The notes: generated from the sequence alone by a model not told the origin. Counted from the stretch's first letter, positions 54,381 through 63,972 are shown. The stretch: DNA of 64,000 bases from Galbibacter sp048266365 (GCF_048266365.1 NZ_JBLWZP010000004.1:1-64000); one strand, 5' to 3'. Numbers and translations: made by a program.

Positions 54381-55412
54381 TTATAAAAAGTACCAACCAA
54401 ATTCTGTGGTACTCCATAGAAGTAAAACCTGTTTAAGCATTTTGGGCAGATATCCTAAGGTTCGTTTAAAAGCCTTAGTGAAGTGTTGCGGATTGTTATA
54501 ACCTACCTCATATGCTGCTTCTGCAATTGTAAAGCCTTCATGTCTTACCAATGCAATGGCTTTTTCCATACGAAGCTTTGTGATATACTTAAATATCGTA
54601 CTACCATATACCTCTTTAAAGTCCCTTTTTAATTTTGACTCATTAAATCCTGCAATAACAGAAAGGTCCGCTATTGTTAAGGCTTTGTTCAGGTTTGATT
54701 TTATATGCCGTTCCACCTGATGTAAACTATCCACATCAGATTTGACCAGTACCAACTTAGAAGTAGAGTTTGGTTTTTCATTCGCTTCAATCAGTAAATC
54801 CACCATCAGGGAAGTAACCTTAGATTGTAAATAAGTTTTTTTCAAATGCCCGCATAATGGGCAGGCAATTATATCTTCTAGAGTCTTTTCTAAATCCGGA
54901 GGTATGGGTCTGGACTGTTTCCAAAAAACATAAGGTTCTCCATTTTTAACCGCGCTATCCACCTTTTTCAAGACCTCGGTGTAATCATCTCCTGCTATTT
55001 TTTTAATGCGATCTAGAGTAAAATGAATTTCAAGCGAACGATGGGGATTACCCTTACATTTTAGGATACCATTCGAATTCGGCAGGTATACCATATTGTA
55101 TTGGAAATCGGAAATCTCTACTAGGGATTTCTTTTCATTAATTGAAGTATAGCTGTAGTCACCACTAAATTCAAAATGTAATATAAAGACAGGGAAGTAG
55201 TTGATGATCTCAAAACAATGCCCATAAGGAGCGTTGATATTGGTGTTGGAAAGGAATACGCCATCCAATTGAAGCCCCTTGATAAAACCTGATACATACT
55301 CGGTATCTATGTGGATATCATTTTCGATGATCTGATCAGTCAAAAAGTCCTTGGAGTATTTTTTCTGGTAAATACTATTTTCGAACAACTCGCTTTTAAT
55401 TATTAACCTCAT
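54381..55412 (-). CDS. AraC-family regulator of the iron-uptake locus
   Basis: 343 residues. A long N-terminal sensing domain (about 1-230) with a Cys-x-x-Cys pair (ACPLCGHLKK near 190) is followed by a two-HTH AraC domain (about 235-335: LNKALTIADLSVIAGFNESKLKRDFKEVYGSTIFKYITKLRMEKA and EGFTIAEAAYEVGYNNPQHFTKAFKRTLGYLPKML). It is divergent from a TonB receptor. The arrangement recalls PchR-type regulators that activate siderophore uptake when the siderophore is present. Two 21-bp-spaced direct repeats lie in the intergenic region. Confidence 0.9.
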   Translation of the reverse strand: MRLIIKSELFENSIYQKKYSKDFLTDQIIENDIHIDTEYVSGFIKGLQLDGVFLSNTNINAPYGHCFEIINYFPVFILHFEFSGDYSYTSINEKKSLVEISDFQYNMVYLPNSNGILKCKGNPHRSLEIHFTLDRIKKIAGDDYTEVLKKVDSAVKNGEPYVFWKQSRPIPPDLEKTLEDIIACPLCGHLKKTYLQSKVTSLMVDLLIEANEKPNSTSKLVLVKSDVDSLHQVERHIKSNLNKALTIADLSVIAGFNESKLKRDFKEVYGSTIFKYITKLRMEKAIALVRHEGFTIAEAAYEVGYNNPQHFTKAFKRTLGYLPKMLKQVLLLWSTTEFGWYFL

Positions 55413-55414
55413 GT

Positions 55415-55446
55415 TTCCTTTTGCGTATCTAAAACTTCCTTTTGCG
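55415..55446. promoter_or_regulatory. AraC-type direct repeats, 21 bp apart
   Basis: TTCCTTTTGCG occurs at 55415-55425 and 55436-55446, exactly 21 bp apart (two helical turns), as in AraC half-sites. They lie just upstream of the TonB receptor promoter and immediately before the AraC gene start. Confidence 0.75.
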
Positions 55447-55469
55447 GCAGTATAACTTACAAGACTATA

Positions 55470-55487
55470 TTAGATTTGCAAATCTAA
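55470..55487. promoter_or_regulatory. Perfect palindrome forming divergent -7 boxes
   Basis: TTAGATTTGCAAATCTAA is a perfect 18-bp palindrome that contains TAGATTTG on both strands (+ at 55471-55478, - at 55479-55486). Both divergent genes could thus start from one palindrome. Its TTAGAT arms match those of the DtxR-type site at 41051-41066, so it may also be a metal-repressor site. Confidence 0.65.
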
Positions 55488-55515
55488 ATTAATTTATATT
55501 AAATCTAAATAAAAA

Positions 55516-57942
55516 TTGAATTTGAATCTCAATATAAGCAAATTTCTTCTAATTGCGCTGCTTTTGAATACTCTGTTTTTGAGTGCTCAAAACACTGAAG
55601 GCAGCGCTGTGCATGGTGTAGTAACCACTTCTATAGGGGAGCCATTAGCATTTGCCACAGTTGTGGCCAAGAACACGAAATTCGCCACTCTTACAAACGA
55701 AAATGGCGAATATGATATGGAACTTCCTTATGGAGCACATGTATTCACCGTTTCCTATATAGGATTTAGCAGTACTTCTCATAGTGTTGAAACCTCCCCG
55801 GATCATAAAAGTGTAAAGTTAGATTTTATTCTTAAGGAAGACACAGAAAATTTAGAAGAAGTAACGGTAAGCGGAAAAAGTAAAGCAACTGCAATTGAAA
55901 CCGAAGGTTTTGCCGTAAATGTCATAGAAACCAAAGAAGCTAGTCAACGAAATATTCAAACCAATGAGTTGCTAAACACTACAGTAGGAGTAAAGATCCG
56001 TCAAAATGGAGGTTTAGGTTCTCAGGTTCAATATAGTTTAAACGGCTTAACAGGAAACGCAGTACGAATCTTTATAGATGGAATCCCAATTTCTGTTTAC
56101 GGTTCCTCATTCAGTTTAAATAGCCTTCCTCCTTCAATGATTAAACGAATAGAAGTTTACAAAGGTGTCGTTCCCGGTTATTTGGCTGATGATGCACTAG
56201 GTGGAGCTATAAATATTGTCCTTCAAGAATCTGCAAGAAATTACCTGAATGCTTCTGTATCTTATGGGTCATTTAACACTTTCCAAGCTAGTGCTAACGG
56301 ATTATACCGTTTCAAGGAATCTGGGTTTACGGTAAAAGGATCCTTATTCCATAACTATTCCGATAATGACTATGAGGTTTCAGGGAGAAGTGTTGTAGTA
56401 GCAGGATTAGGAGGCAAACAAACACCGATTACCGCCAGAAGATTTAACGATGCCTATAGATCTACAGGAGGAACCGCACAGATTGGTTTTACTGATGTGG
56501 ATTGGGCAGATCAGTTCTTAGTAGGTGTAACTGCCTCTGATGATTATAAAGAGATTCAGCATGGTACCTTTATGACCATGACTCCTTATAAAGGGAGGTT
56601 TATGGAATCAGATGCTTTACTAGGGAATTTAACCTACCAGAAAACAGACTTCTTAATTGACGGTTTGGATCTTAATGTTCACGGATTGTACGGAAAACGT
56701 AACCGAGCGGTTAATGATACCGTTGCTTGGGCCTATAGTTGGAACGGTGAAAGAGCCATCGATTATAAAGGAGATGAATATAAATACTCTTGGGGTTCAC
56801 AACAGGATGGGGGACCTACCCTGGCTAAGATCAAAAGAAATGTTTCTTCCATTAGAACAGGTTTGTCCTATACGATCAATGACCATCATAAGGTATTATT
56901 TAATCATGCTTATAGTGGTATCGACAGGGAAGACAGTGATGCCCTAAAATCAGTTAAAGAAAACACCTTTAAAGGAACCAGAGATTTACACAAAAACATA
57001 CTTTCAGCTACCTATGAACTCAACACATTACAAGGAAAGCTTCGTGCTAGTTTATTTGGTAAATACTATCAACAGAAAACAGTAAACACCGATCCTTTTA
57101 TCAATCCGGAAACGAATCAGGTGGAAGATGAGGTGACTACTGCAAAGGTGAATGAACAAGGATATGGATTCGCTGCTTCCTACGAAATTGTTCCGAATGT
57201 TACCTTAATGACTTCTGCTGAAAAAGCAGTTCGTCTACCTAATGAAACTGAAGTTTTTGGTAATGATGGAGATAACGTGGTAGCCAATCCAAGTATAAGA
57301 GCCGAACAGAGTAACAATTATAACCTCGGTTTTAGATTTGGAAACTTTAATATTCAAAAACACGACTTTGCCATTTCTACCAACTTCTTTGCCAGAAATA
57401 TTAAGGATAGAATTGGTTTGCCCATTGAAACATCCCTTAATGTCAATGATGAGACCATCCTTTATGAAAATCAAGGAGATGGAACCTCTAAAGGTATAGA
57501 GGCTCAATTGCATTATACCTATAATAAGAACCTAGGAATTAATTTTAATATCACTCGTTTTGATCTTACTATTAAAAACCAAGGCGTTGAAATCGACGTT
57601 CCTAACACTCCGTTCTTCACCATGAACGCGGGGGCACATTACACCATTGCCAATTTATTCCAAAAGAGCTCACTTTTAAATCTTTTTTACAGTGTTTACT
57701 ATACTGACGAGTTTTCATACTTAGTACCTCAAGGAAGTAACACCGTAGGAGATGAGTTCTTTAAAGTTCCTGATCAAGTCGTACAAGACTTCGGATTGAG
57801 TTATACGTTCCCCAACAACAATTTTGTTCTGAGCTTTGATGTCAAAAACATATTTGACAAACCTGTATTTGATAATCTATCTGTACAAAAGCCGGGACGA
57901 GCATTTTACCTGAAATTAAATTATATCATTAACAATTTTTAA
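55516..57942 (+). CDS. TonB-dependent siderophore receptor (XusA-like)
   Basis: 808 residues. It starts at a TTG codon; an in-frame stop at 55510 rules out an upstream start. Signal peptide (about 1-25), CarboxypepD_reg-like domain (about 30-115), plug with LNGLTGNAVRIFIDGIP and VYKGVVPGYLADDALGGAINIVL, and a beta-barrel ending AFYLKLNYIINNF. The downstream DUF4374 lipoprotein and PepSY reductase match the Bacteroides xenosiderophore system XusABC as I recall it, which points to a ferric siderophore as cargo. Confidence 0.88.
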   Translation: MNLNLNISKFLLIALLLNTLFLSAQNTEGSAVHGVVTTSIGEPLAFATVVAKNTKFATLTNENGEYDMELPYGAHVFTVSYIGFSSTSHSVETSPDHKSVKLDFILKEDTENLEEVTVSGKSKATAIETEGFAVNVIETKEASQRNIQTNELLNTTVGVKIRQNGGLGSQVQYSLNGLTGNAVRIFIDGIPISVYGSSFSLNSLPPSMIKRIEVYKGVVPGYLADDALGGAINIVLQESARNYLNASVSYGSFNTFQASANGLYRFKESGFTVKGSLFHNYSDNDYEVSGRSVVVAGLGGKQTPITARRFNDAYRSTGGTAQIGFTDVDWADQFLVGVTASDDYKEIQHGTFMTMTPYKGRFMESDALLGNLTYQKTDFLIDGLDLNVHGLYGKRNRAVNDTVAWAYSWNGERAIDYKGDEYKYSWGSQQDGGPTLAKIKRNVSSIRTGLSYTINDHHKVLFNHAYSGIDREDSDALKSVKENTFKGTRDLHKNILSATYELNTLQGKLRASLFGKYYQQKTVNTDPFINPETNQVEDEVTTAKVNEQGYGFAASYEIVPNVTLMTSAEKAVRLPNETEVFGNDGDNVVANPSIRAEQSNNYNLGFRFGNFNIQKHDFAISTNFFARNIKDRIGLPIETSLNVNDETILYENQGDGTSKGIEAQLHYTYNKNLGINFNITRFDLTIKNQGVEIDVPNTPFFTMNAGAHYTIANLFQKSSLLNLFYSVYYTDEFSYLVPQGSNTVGDEFFKVPDQVVQDFGLSYTFPNNNFVLSFDVKNIFDKPVFDNLSVQKPGRAFYLKLNYIINNF

Positions 57943-57963
57943 TCCAAATAAATACATTCAAAA

Positions 57964-59334
57964 ATGAAACGAAATGTTTTGAGTAATAAAATAATAGTCG
58001 CTACAATACTAACACTAGGTCTGATGAGCTCTTGTAGTAGTGACGATAGTGTTACCGAGGTAGAACCGGACCCAACGGATCCGGTAGAAGATTCCAGATG
58101 GATCACAGTTGCTGCAGCTAGAATGGGCGAAAACCCTGGAGATGGAAACGGAGGAACCTTAATTTATTCCATTAGCAGTGAAGATGCTAAGGATCCAACA
58201 GTTTCTATTGCACCATTCGATAATGGGTTTATAGTGCCTTCAAACAGAACGGCACGATTACAAGCTTCTGAAGATGGAGCTACCATTTTCAATATTAGTT
58301 ATGCAGGAGATACCGGAGGAAACTATACCAAATACACTGTAGAGGGTGGCCAGAAGTTCAAGCCAACAGGTTCCCAAGTTAGTATTGCACCATATGTAGG
58401 GTCTGCACCACGTTGGATCAAATTATTTGATGGTGACAAAACAGGAGCAGCTGTTTATGTTTCTACGGAACACCAATTTGATGATAATGGAACTGAAACT
58501 GATGTTACAGACGATACATATGTTCGTACTGAAGCTACCATGAGTATTGTTACCTTGGATTTACAAAATTCAACCATCAATAATGTTCAAGATCATAGTA
58601 TCCACCTAAGTGCAGAAGAAGAAGCTAATGGATATTATATTTCTAGAATTGATATGCCGACTTTAAATGCTGCCGGAGATAAGATATATGTCGGAGCGCG
58701 TTTGAGCAAAGTTGATCCGGCGACAGGAGAAACTGTGAGCGATTTTGAAATGTTGGGATCTAAAACCATAGTATTAGACTACCCATCATTAGAAAATCCA
58801 ACGGTTATAACCTCTTCAGTCGGACACGGAAATACCAATGGATATCGTAGTATCAACGCTTTTGAGATAGGTGGTGAAGTATATCAGGCGAATCAAAGTG
58901 ATCCTGAAGGTTCTTACATCTTAAGAATTGGAGCAGATAACAACTACGATGACTCTTATATCTTTAATTTGGACGAGGCTTTAGGCGTTGAAGATGCATA
59001 TATCTTAGCTTGGAGACCTACTGCAAACGGAAAAGCGGTATTGGCTTATCGTCATGCAGGTTCTGCAGAAGGTGTATCTGGTGCCCAAGGATTCTTTGCG
59101 CTTATAGATTTAAATGCAAGAACAGCCGAACAAATCACTGAGATCCCTTATGATCCAAACTTCTACCTTTTTCAATACCAAGGCTATGCTGTTGATGGAA
59201 ATGAGGTATACTTAACTCAGGCACCAGTTGGTGAAAACGGAAATATTTACGTCGTTAACACTGAAACAGGAGAAGTGACCAAAGGTGCGGAACTCGTAAA
59301 TGTTACGGGAAGTCACTTTATTGGGGCATTCTAA
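57964..59334 (+). CDS. DUF4374 lipoprotein, putative siderophore-binding (XusB-like)
   Basis: 456 residues with the lipobox ending at Cys24 followed by SSDDS, so it is probably on the cell surface. The rest is a beta-rich repeat domain, probably a propeller (DUF4374), for example SRWITVAAARMGENPGDGNGGTLIYS and YLFQYQGYAVDGNEVYL. In Bacteroides the DUF4374 protein XusB binds ferric siderophore. It follows the receptor after 21 nt, as expected for such a pair. A stem-loop follows at 59359-59384. Confidence 0.82.
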   Translation: MKRNVLSNKIIVATILTLGLMSSCSSDDSVTEVEPDPTDPVEDSRWITVAAARMGENPGDGNGGTLIYSISSEDAKDPTVSIAPFDNGFIVPSNRTARLQASEDGATIFNISYAGDTGGNYTKYTVEGGQKFKPTGSQVSIAPYVGSAPRWIKLFDGDKTGAAVYVSTEHQFDDNGTETDVTDDTYVRTEATMSIVTLDLQNSTINNVQDHSIHLSAEEEANGYYISRIDMPTLNAAGDKIYVGARLSKVDPATGETVSDFEMLGSKTIVLDYPSLENPTVITSSVGHGNTNGYRSINAFEIGGEVYQANQSDPEGSYILRIGADNNYDDSYIFNLDEALGVEDAYILAWRPTANGKAVLAYRHAGSAEGVSGAQGFFALIDLNARTAEQITEIPYDPNFYLFQYQGYAVDGNEVYLTQAPVGENGNIYVVNTETGEVTKGAELVNVTGSHFIGAF

Positions 59335-59358
59335 GAACAATAAACAATAGATGATTAC

Positions 59359-59384
59359 AATTCCGGGGGGATACCTCCGGAATT
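59359..59384 (+). terminator. Intercistronic hairpin after the DUF4374 gene
   Basis: AATTCCGG and CCGGAATT pair with further G-C pairs inside, giving about 11 bp around a short loop. The downstream T content is low, so partial termination or processing between the two halves of the operon is likely. Confidence 0.5.
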
Positions 59385-59424
59385 CTTTGAATACTAAACA
59401 TACGTTTTAAAAAAACCTTTTTCC

Positions 59425-60933
59425 ATGAGATTACAAACTATTAAAACCTTCCTTTTGAGCGGCGTTGCACTCTTGGCAACAGCAACAAGCTTTACTCAAG
59501 ATAAGGCAGATGAAAATCCCTTTATGGACAGAGCCTACTGGGCCACTAAACCTAGTCTAGCGGATATCGATGCTAAAATTGCACAGGGGCATTCAATTAC
59601 CCAGGCCAATAGCGGTGGATTTGATCCAACGACCTTTGCTATTTTTAGTGATAACCCTACAACCACTATAGCGCACCTATTAGCGCAAGGGAATGATGTG
59701 AATAAACGTACACACGATTCTAGAACCTATCTTTTTTGGGCAGCCTCTAGAGGATATTTAGATATTGTAGAACTCCTTCTTGAAAGCGGGGCTAAAACCG
59801 ATTTAAGAGGTTCTCATGGCTATACTGTAGCACAATTTACTGCATCTTCCGGTCAAGATAACACAGCGGTTTATGAACTCCTTATCAAAAACGGAGCGGA
59901 CCTGGTCAATGGAAAGGACCACGATGGTCGCAGTATTCTTTTAATAGCAGCGCCAAGAGTAAAGAACCTAGATTTGATCGATTACTTTATTAGTAAGGGG
60001 CTTGATATTAATACAACTGACGCTAACGGAAATGGAGTATTTTCTTATGCCGCTCAAGGTGGTAATATCGAAGTGTTAAAAGCCTTGGTTGATCGCGGAG
60101 TATCTACCAAAGAAAATTCAAAGACTAATGAAAATGCAATCCTTTTTGCAAGTCGCGGTGGAAGAGGAAGCAGCAATAGTTTGGCAGTATTCAAATACCT
60201 GGAAGGATTAGGGATTAATCCTAATGTGACTTCTACTCAAGGCACTACACCTTTGATAAATCTGGCACGTTCTTCAGATGATTTTGCGATCTATGATTAC
60301 TTTATTGGAAAAGGAGTAAATCCTAATGCGGCTGACAAACAAGGAGCTACCGCATTAATCAATGCAGCGACTAGGAATAAATTAGCAGTGGTAACTTACT
60401 TTGCTGAAAAGTCAGACAGCATGAACCACTTAGACCAAGAGGGACGTTCGGCGCTTACCCACGCTGTTCAAAGTAATAGTGCTGAGGTCGTTTCTTACCT
60501 ACTATCTAAAGGTGCCGATACTGAAGTTTTGGATATCAACGGAAACAGCTTAGTGTTTTATCTTTTAGATACTCGTGGTCTTCCTAAAGATTTTGAAGCT
60601 AAAGTAGCAGCTTTAAAAGCAAAAGGTTTGAATTTCACAAAAGCTCAAGAAGAGGATAAAAATATCTGGCATTTAGCGGTTCAAAAAAATGACTTAGGGC
60701 TTTTGCAAACTGTAAAAGAATTGGGAGTTGATATCAATGCTAAGGATAGTCAAGGGAATACACCTTTACATTATGCTGCCTTACAGACTGATAATGTTGC
60801 GCTTTTGAAATTCCTTTTATCCAATGGTGCTGATGCGGATCTCACCACAGAATTTGGTGAAACTCCTTTTGACTTAGCTAGTGAAAACGAGCTATTGGTT
60901 AAAGCCAATGCAGATTTGACATTTCTAAAATAA
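59425..60933 (+). CDS. Periplasmic ankyrin-repeat protein
   Basis: 502 residues with a signal peptide (about 1-24). From about 60 on it consists of roughly a dozen ankyrin repeats, including RTYLFWAASRGYLDIVELLLESGAKTDLRG and GNTPLHYAALQTDNVALLKFLLSNGADADLTT. An exported ankyrin protein probably acts as a binding scaffold for a partner in the envelope. It lies between the DUF4374 and DUF2271 genes, so it likely helps iron handling. Confidence 0.85.
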   Translation: MRLQTIKTFLLSGVALLATATSFTQDKADENPFMDRAYWATKPSLADIDAKIAQGHSITQANSGGFDPTTFAIFSDNPTTTIAHLLAQGNDVNKRTHDSRTYLFWAASRGYLDIVELLLESGAKTDLRGSHGYTVAQFTASSGQDNTAVYELLIKNGADLVNGKDHDGRSILLIAAPRVKNLDLIDYFISKGLDINTTDANGNGVFSYAAQGGNIEVLKALVDRGVSTKENSKTNENAILFASRGGRGSSNSLAVFKYLEGLGINPNVTSTQGTTPLINLARSSDDFAIYDYFIGKGVNPNAADKQGATALINAATRNKLAVVTYFAEKSDSMNHLDQEGRSALTHAVQSNSAEVVSYLLSKGADTEVLDINGNSLVFYLLDTRGLPKDFEAKVAALKAKGLNFTKAQEEDKNIWHLAVQKNDLGLLQTVKELGVDINAKDSQGNTPLHYAALQTDNVALLKFLLSNGADADLTTEFGETPFDLASENELLVKANADLTFLK

Positions 60934-60958
60934 GAATAGAACAACGAACAACATAGCA

Positions 60959-61462
60959 ATGAAACTTTTAGGTAAAATAGTACTCTTATTAGGAATCGGC
61001 TTTATGACCCAAGCCTACTCTCCTATAACAACCACTAACACCACTACGCCACCTGTAACTTATAAATGTCTTATCCAAATGATGAACTATACTGGTGAAC
61101 GAGCCTATGTGGTGGTATCACTTATAGATCCTAATGGGGATTATGTAAAAACACTATACGTGCAAGGTGATGACAAAGAATGGTTTCCGGACCTTAAAGA
61201 TTGGTGGAAATTCAGCAATGGCAGTAGTGAAGACGTAGATGCAATTACAGGTGCTACCATTGGTAACGGACAGCGTAATATCATTTCATTAGCGCTGGAT
61301 GCGTCACAGGTAGATAAAGGCTATACCATTCGATTTGAATCGGCTGTAGAAAATCAAGAATACTTTGCAATTGACGCTGAAGTTCCAGTAGAAACAGCAA
61401 CTATTAGAAATAAAGTTGACGGAAAAGGTTACATTCGTCATATACGTATGATGCCAAATTAA
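60959..61462 (+). CDS. DUF2271 periplasmic protein with a flavinylation-type motif
   Basis: 167 residues with a signal peptide (about 1-20). DAITGAT (residues 94-100, bases 61238-61258) fits the D-G/A-x-S/T-G-A-S/T motif on which ApbE attaches FMN through a Thr phosphoester (Thr100 would be the acceptor). DUF2271 has been linked to extracytosolic flavinylation, to my knowledge. It lies 10 nt before a membrane reductase that could feed it electrons. No apbE is in the window. Confidence 0.8.
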   Translation: MKLLGKIVLLLGIGFMTQAYSPITTTNTTTPPVTYKCLIQMMNYTGERAYVVVSLIDPNGDYVKTLYVQGDDKEWFPDLKDWWKFSNGSSEDVDAITGATIGNGQRNIISLALDASQVDKGYTIRFESAVENQEYFAIDAEVPVETATIRNKVDGKGYIRHIRMMPN

Positions 61463-61472
61463 GCACCGAGTT

Positions 61473-63674
61473 ATGACGCTTTCTATATGGCGATACAGCC
61501 ACCTCATATTAGCTTTAGTCTCCTCACTGTTCCTATTAGTATTATCGGTAACAGGGGTGATCTTGGCTGCTGAACCCATATCGAATAAACTGCATCCCTA
61601 TAGTGTAAAGGATGCGGGTGAATTGACACTGGCCGAGACCTTGACCAACCTGAATTCGACTTACGATGAAATAATTTCTATTTCACAGGATCGTAATGAG
61701 TTTGTCAGTATCTCGGCTATTATTGATGGGCAAAATGAGCAGTTTTACATTGACCCCTTCACTGGTGAGAAATTAGGGACAATGATTGAAAAAGCACCGA
61801 TTTTTCAATTCAGCACCAATTTGCACCGTTCCCTATTTTTAAAGACAACAGGCCGGTTTATCATTGGACTGGTATCCTTTCTGCTGCTGCTCATTGGAGC
61901 TTCTGGTATTGTATTAATTGCAAAACGCCAGGGAGGATTTCGGTATTTCTTTTCTCCGGTAGTACGTGAGAACTATTCACAATTCAACCATGTGGTGTAC
62001 TCCCGTATTACTTTAATACCTATTTTAATTTTAGCTCTTTCGGGCATTTACTTATCCCTGCTGCGCTTTGATATTATAACTGAAGAGCCCATTGTTCACG
62101 ACATCGATTATGATTCCTTAAGTGAAACCCCACAAATTCCTTATCAGGATTTTGAACTTTTTAAAAACACCTCACTAAACCAACTTAAAGAATTAGAATA
62201 CCCTTTTTCAGAATTTGTAGAAGACTACTATATCATTCGTCTTAAGGACAGGGAAGTGCTACTAAATCAATACACTGGCGGGGTGATTACTCAAAAGGGC
62301 CAACCGGTAGTTCATACGGCTTCGAATTGGGCTACGATATTGCATACTGGAGATGGAAGTATCGTATGGAGTGTGATCCTCGGACTTGCTACGCTCAGCA
62401 TACCATTTTTAATGGTCACTGGTTTTATTATTTATTTTAAGCGCCCGAGAAATCGTATCAAAAATAAATACGCTAAAAACGAAGCTGAGTACGTCATATT
62501 AGTGGGTACGGAAGGAGGTACAACCTTGCAGTATGCTCAGGAATTTCATGAGAAATTATCAGAAGCCGGTAGACGAAGTTATCTGGCTCAGATGAACGAT
62601 TACACTACTTTTGAAAAGATGAAGCAGCTTATAATCATCACTGCAACCTATGGGCAGGGTGAGGCTCCGATTAGTGCTAATCATTTTACAAAATTGCTCA
62701 CCGAATGTCCACAGGCCAATTCTTTTACTTTTGCTGTAGTGGGCTTTGGATCGACCTCCTATCCTAAATTTTGTGAATTTGCCTATGAGGTTCACCAAGG
62801 GCTTAAAGCGCTCGAAAATGCTAAGGCAAAACAAGAAGTCTTTACTGTAAATGACAAATCATTTGAAGCTTTTTCAAATTGGACCAGTGCGTGGGCTAAG
62901 GAGGAAGGACTTAGCTTGCATCTGACCAAAAACAAAATTAAACTTCCTAAAAAACAAAGTACTGACTTCGTAGTGGTCAACCGCTTGACTAAGGAGGATA
63001 CTTTTCTGCTGACTTTAAAAAACACTAATGGGGTTAAAACGGCCTCAGGTGACCTATTGGCTATCACGCCAAAGGAGGATGGAAGAGAGCGTCTATATTC
63101 CATAGGTGATCTTGGACAGGGGACCGTAGCTATTAGCGTTAAAAAGCAACCCAACGGACTGTGCTCAAATTATTTGGGACAGCTCCAAGAAGGGGAGGTG
63201 CTCACTGGTGGTGTTGTAAAGAACCCTCATTTTCACCTGCCAAACAAAGCTAAGGAAACCGTGCTAATTGCCACTGGAACCGGTATCGGTCCATTTTTAG
63301 GAATGATCAACTCCAATACTTCCAATGGCAAGCCAAAACGTAAGCTACGTCTTTATTGGGGTGCTAGAACTCCTGAAGCTCTAGAGCTTTATGACTCCTT
63401 AATTAATCAGGCATTGTTTGAAAATAAACTGGATCGTTTTATACCGGCTTACTCACAGCTTCAATCGGAAAAGGTATATGTACAACACCTAATTAGGGAA
63501 GATGGGCAAGAGATAGCGAAAACCCTTAAATCTGGTGGTTGTGTTATGATCTGTGGATCCATTGCTATGCAGCGTGAGGTCATGAAAGAACTTCAAAACA
63601 TCTGCAATTGTTACCTCACCAAGGATCTAAGCCATTTCCAAAACAGGAAACAGATAAAAATGGATTGTTATTAG
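61473..63674 (+). CDS. PepSY membrane reductase fused to flavodoxin and FAD/NAD(P) domains (XusC-like)
   Basis: 733 residues. PepSY-associated membrane part (about 1-330) with four helices (10-32, 128-150, 178-198, 275-298) and His residues that may bind haem (HRSLF near 122, FNHVVYSR near 170, HTASNWATILH near 270). A flavodoxin domain (about 338-480: VILVGTEGGTTLQY, TATYGQGEAP) and a sulfite-reductase-type FAD/NADPH module (about 490-733: ERLYSIGDL, LIATGTGIGPFLG) follow. It should carry electrons from NADPH across the membrane, for example to reduce ferric siderophore. It is the last gene of the locus. Confidence 0.9.
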   Translation: MTLSIWRYSHLILALVSSLFLLVLSVTGVILAAEPISNKLHPYSVKDAGELTLAETLTNLNSTYDEIISISQDRNEFVSISAIIDGQNEQFYIDPFTGEKLGTMIEKAPIFQFSTNLHRSLFLKTTGRFIIGLVSFLLLLIGASGIVLIAKRQGGFRYFFSPVVRENYSQFNHVVYSRITLIPILILALSGIYLSLLRFDIITEEPIVHDIDYDSLSETPQIPYQDFELFKNTSLNQLKELEYPFSEFVEDYYIIRLKDREVLLNQYTGGVITQKGQPVVHTASNWATILHTGDGSIVWSVILGLATLSIPFLMVTGFIIYFKRPRNRIKNKYAKNEAEYVILVGTEGGTTLQYAQEFHEKLSEAGRRSYLAQMNDYTTFEKMKQLIIITATYGQGEAPISANHFTKLLTECPQANSFTFAVVGFGSTSYPKFCEFAYEVHQGLKALENAKAKQEVFTVNDKSFEAFSNWTSAWAKEEGLSLHLTKNKIKLPKKQSTDFVVVNRLTKEDTFLLTLKNTNGVKTASGDLLAITPKEDGRERLYSIGDLGQGTVAISVKKQPNGLCSNYLGQLQEGEVLTGGVVKNPHFHLPNKAKETVLIATGTGIGPFLGMINSNTSNGKPKRKLRLYWGARTPEALELYDSLINQALFENKLDRFIPAYSQLQSEKVYVQHLIREDGQEIAKTLKSGGCVMICGSIAMQREVMKELQNICNCYLTKDLSHFQNRKQIKMDCY

Positions 63675-63753
63675 TATACTTATTTTAATATAGAAAGGCA
63701 AAATCCCTAGGCTTAAAATAATCCAATTAAGTTGAAGATTAAGCTAAACGACA

Positions 63754-63972
63754 CTATTGAAGTGGCTTATCAATTTTTAGGATCTCCAATTGTTTCAGTT
63801 TCTTTGTCCAATTGGCATCGTCTGTTAAGATCTCTTCATTTTTATCCAGAATTAAATAACGTTCATATTTGGCCGGATATAGGGTATATAATTTTTGTTG
63901 TACATCCATGATATCTCCTAGTTTCATGCTCCTGGTTCCATAGATGCGATACACTAAATTCTCATTCTCCAT
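63754..63972 (-). CDS. Small protein of unknown function
   Basis: 72 residues, charged and soluble, no signal peptide or cysteines. It lies at the window's right edge on the minus strand, convergent with the PepSY gene. I do not recognise a family. The frame is closed and codon use looks ordinary, so it is probably real. Confidence 0.5.
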   Translation of the reverse strand: MENENLVYRIYGTRSMKLGDIMDVQQKLYTLYPAKYERYLILDKNEEILTDDANWTKKLKQLEILKIDKPLQ

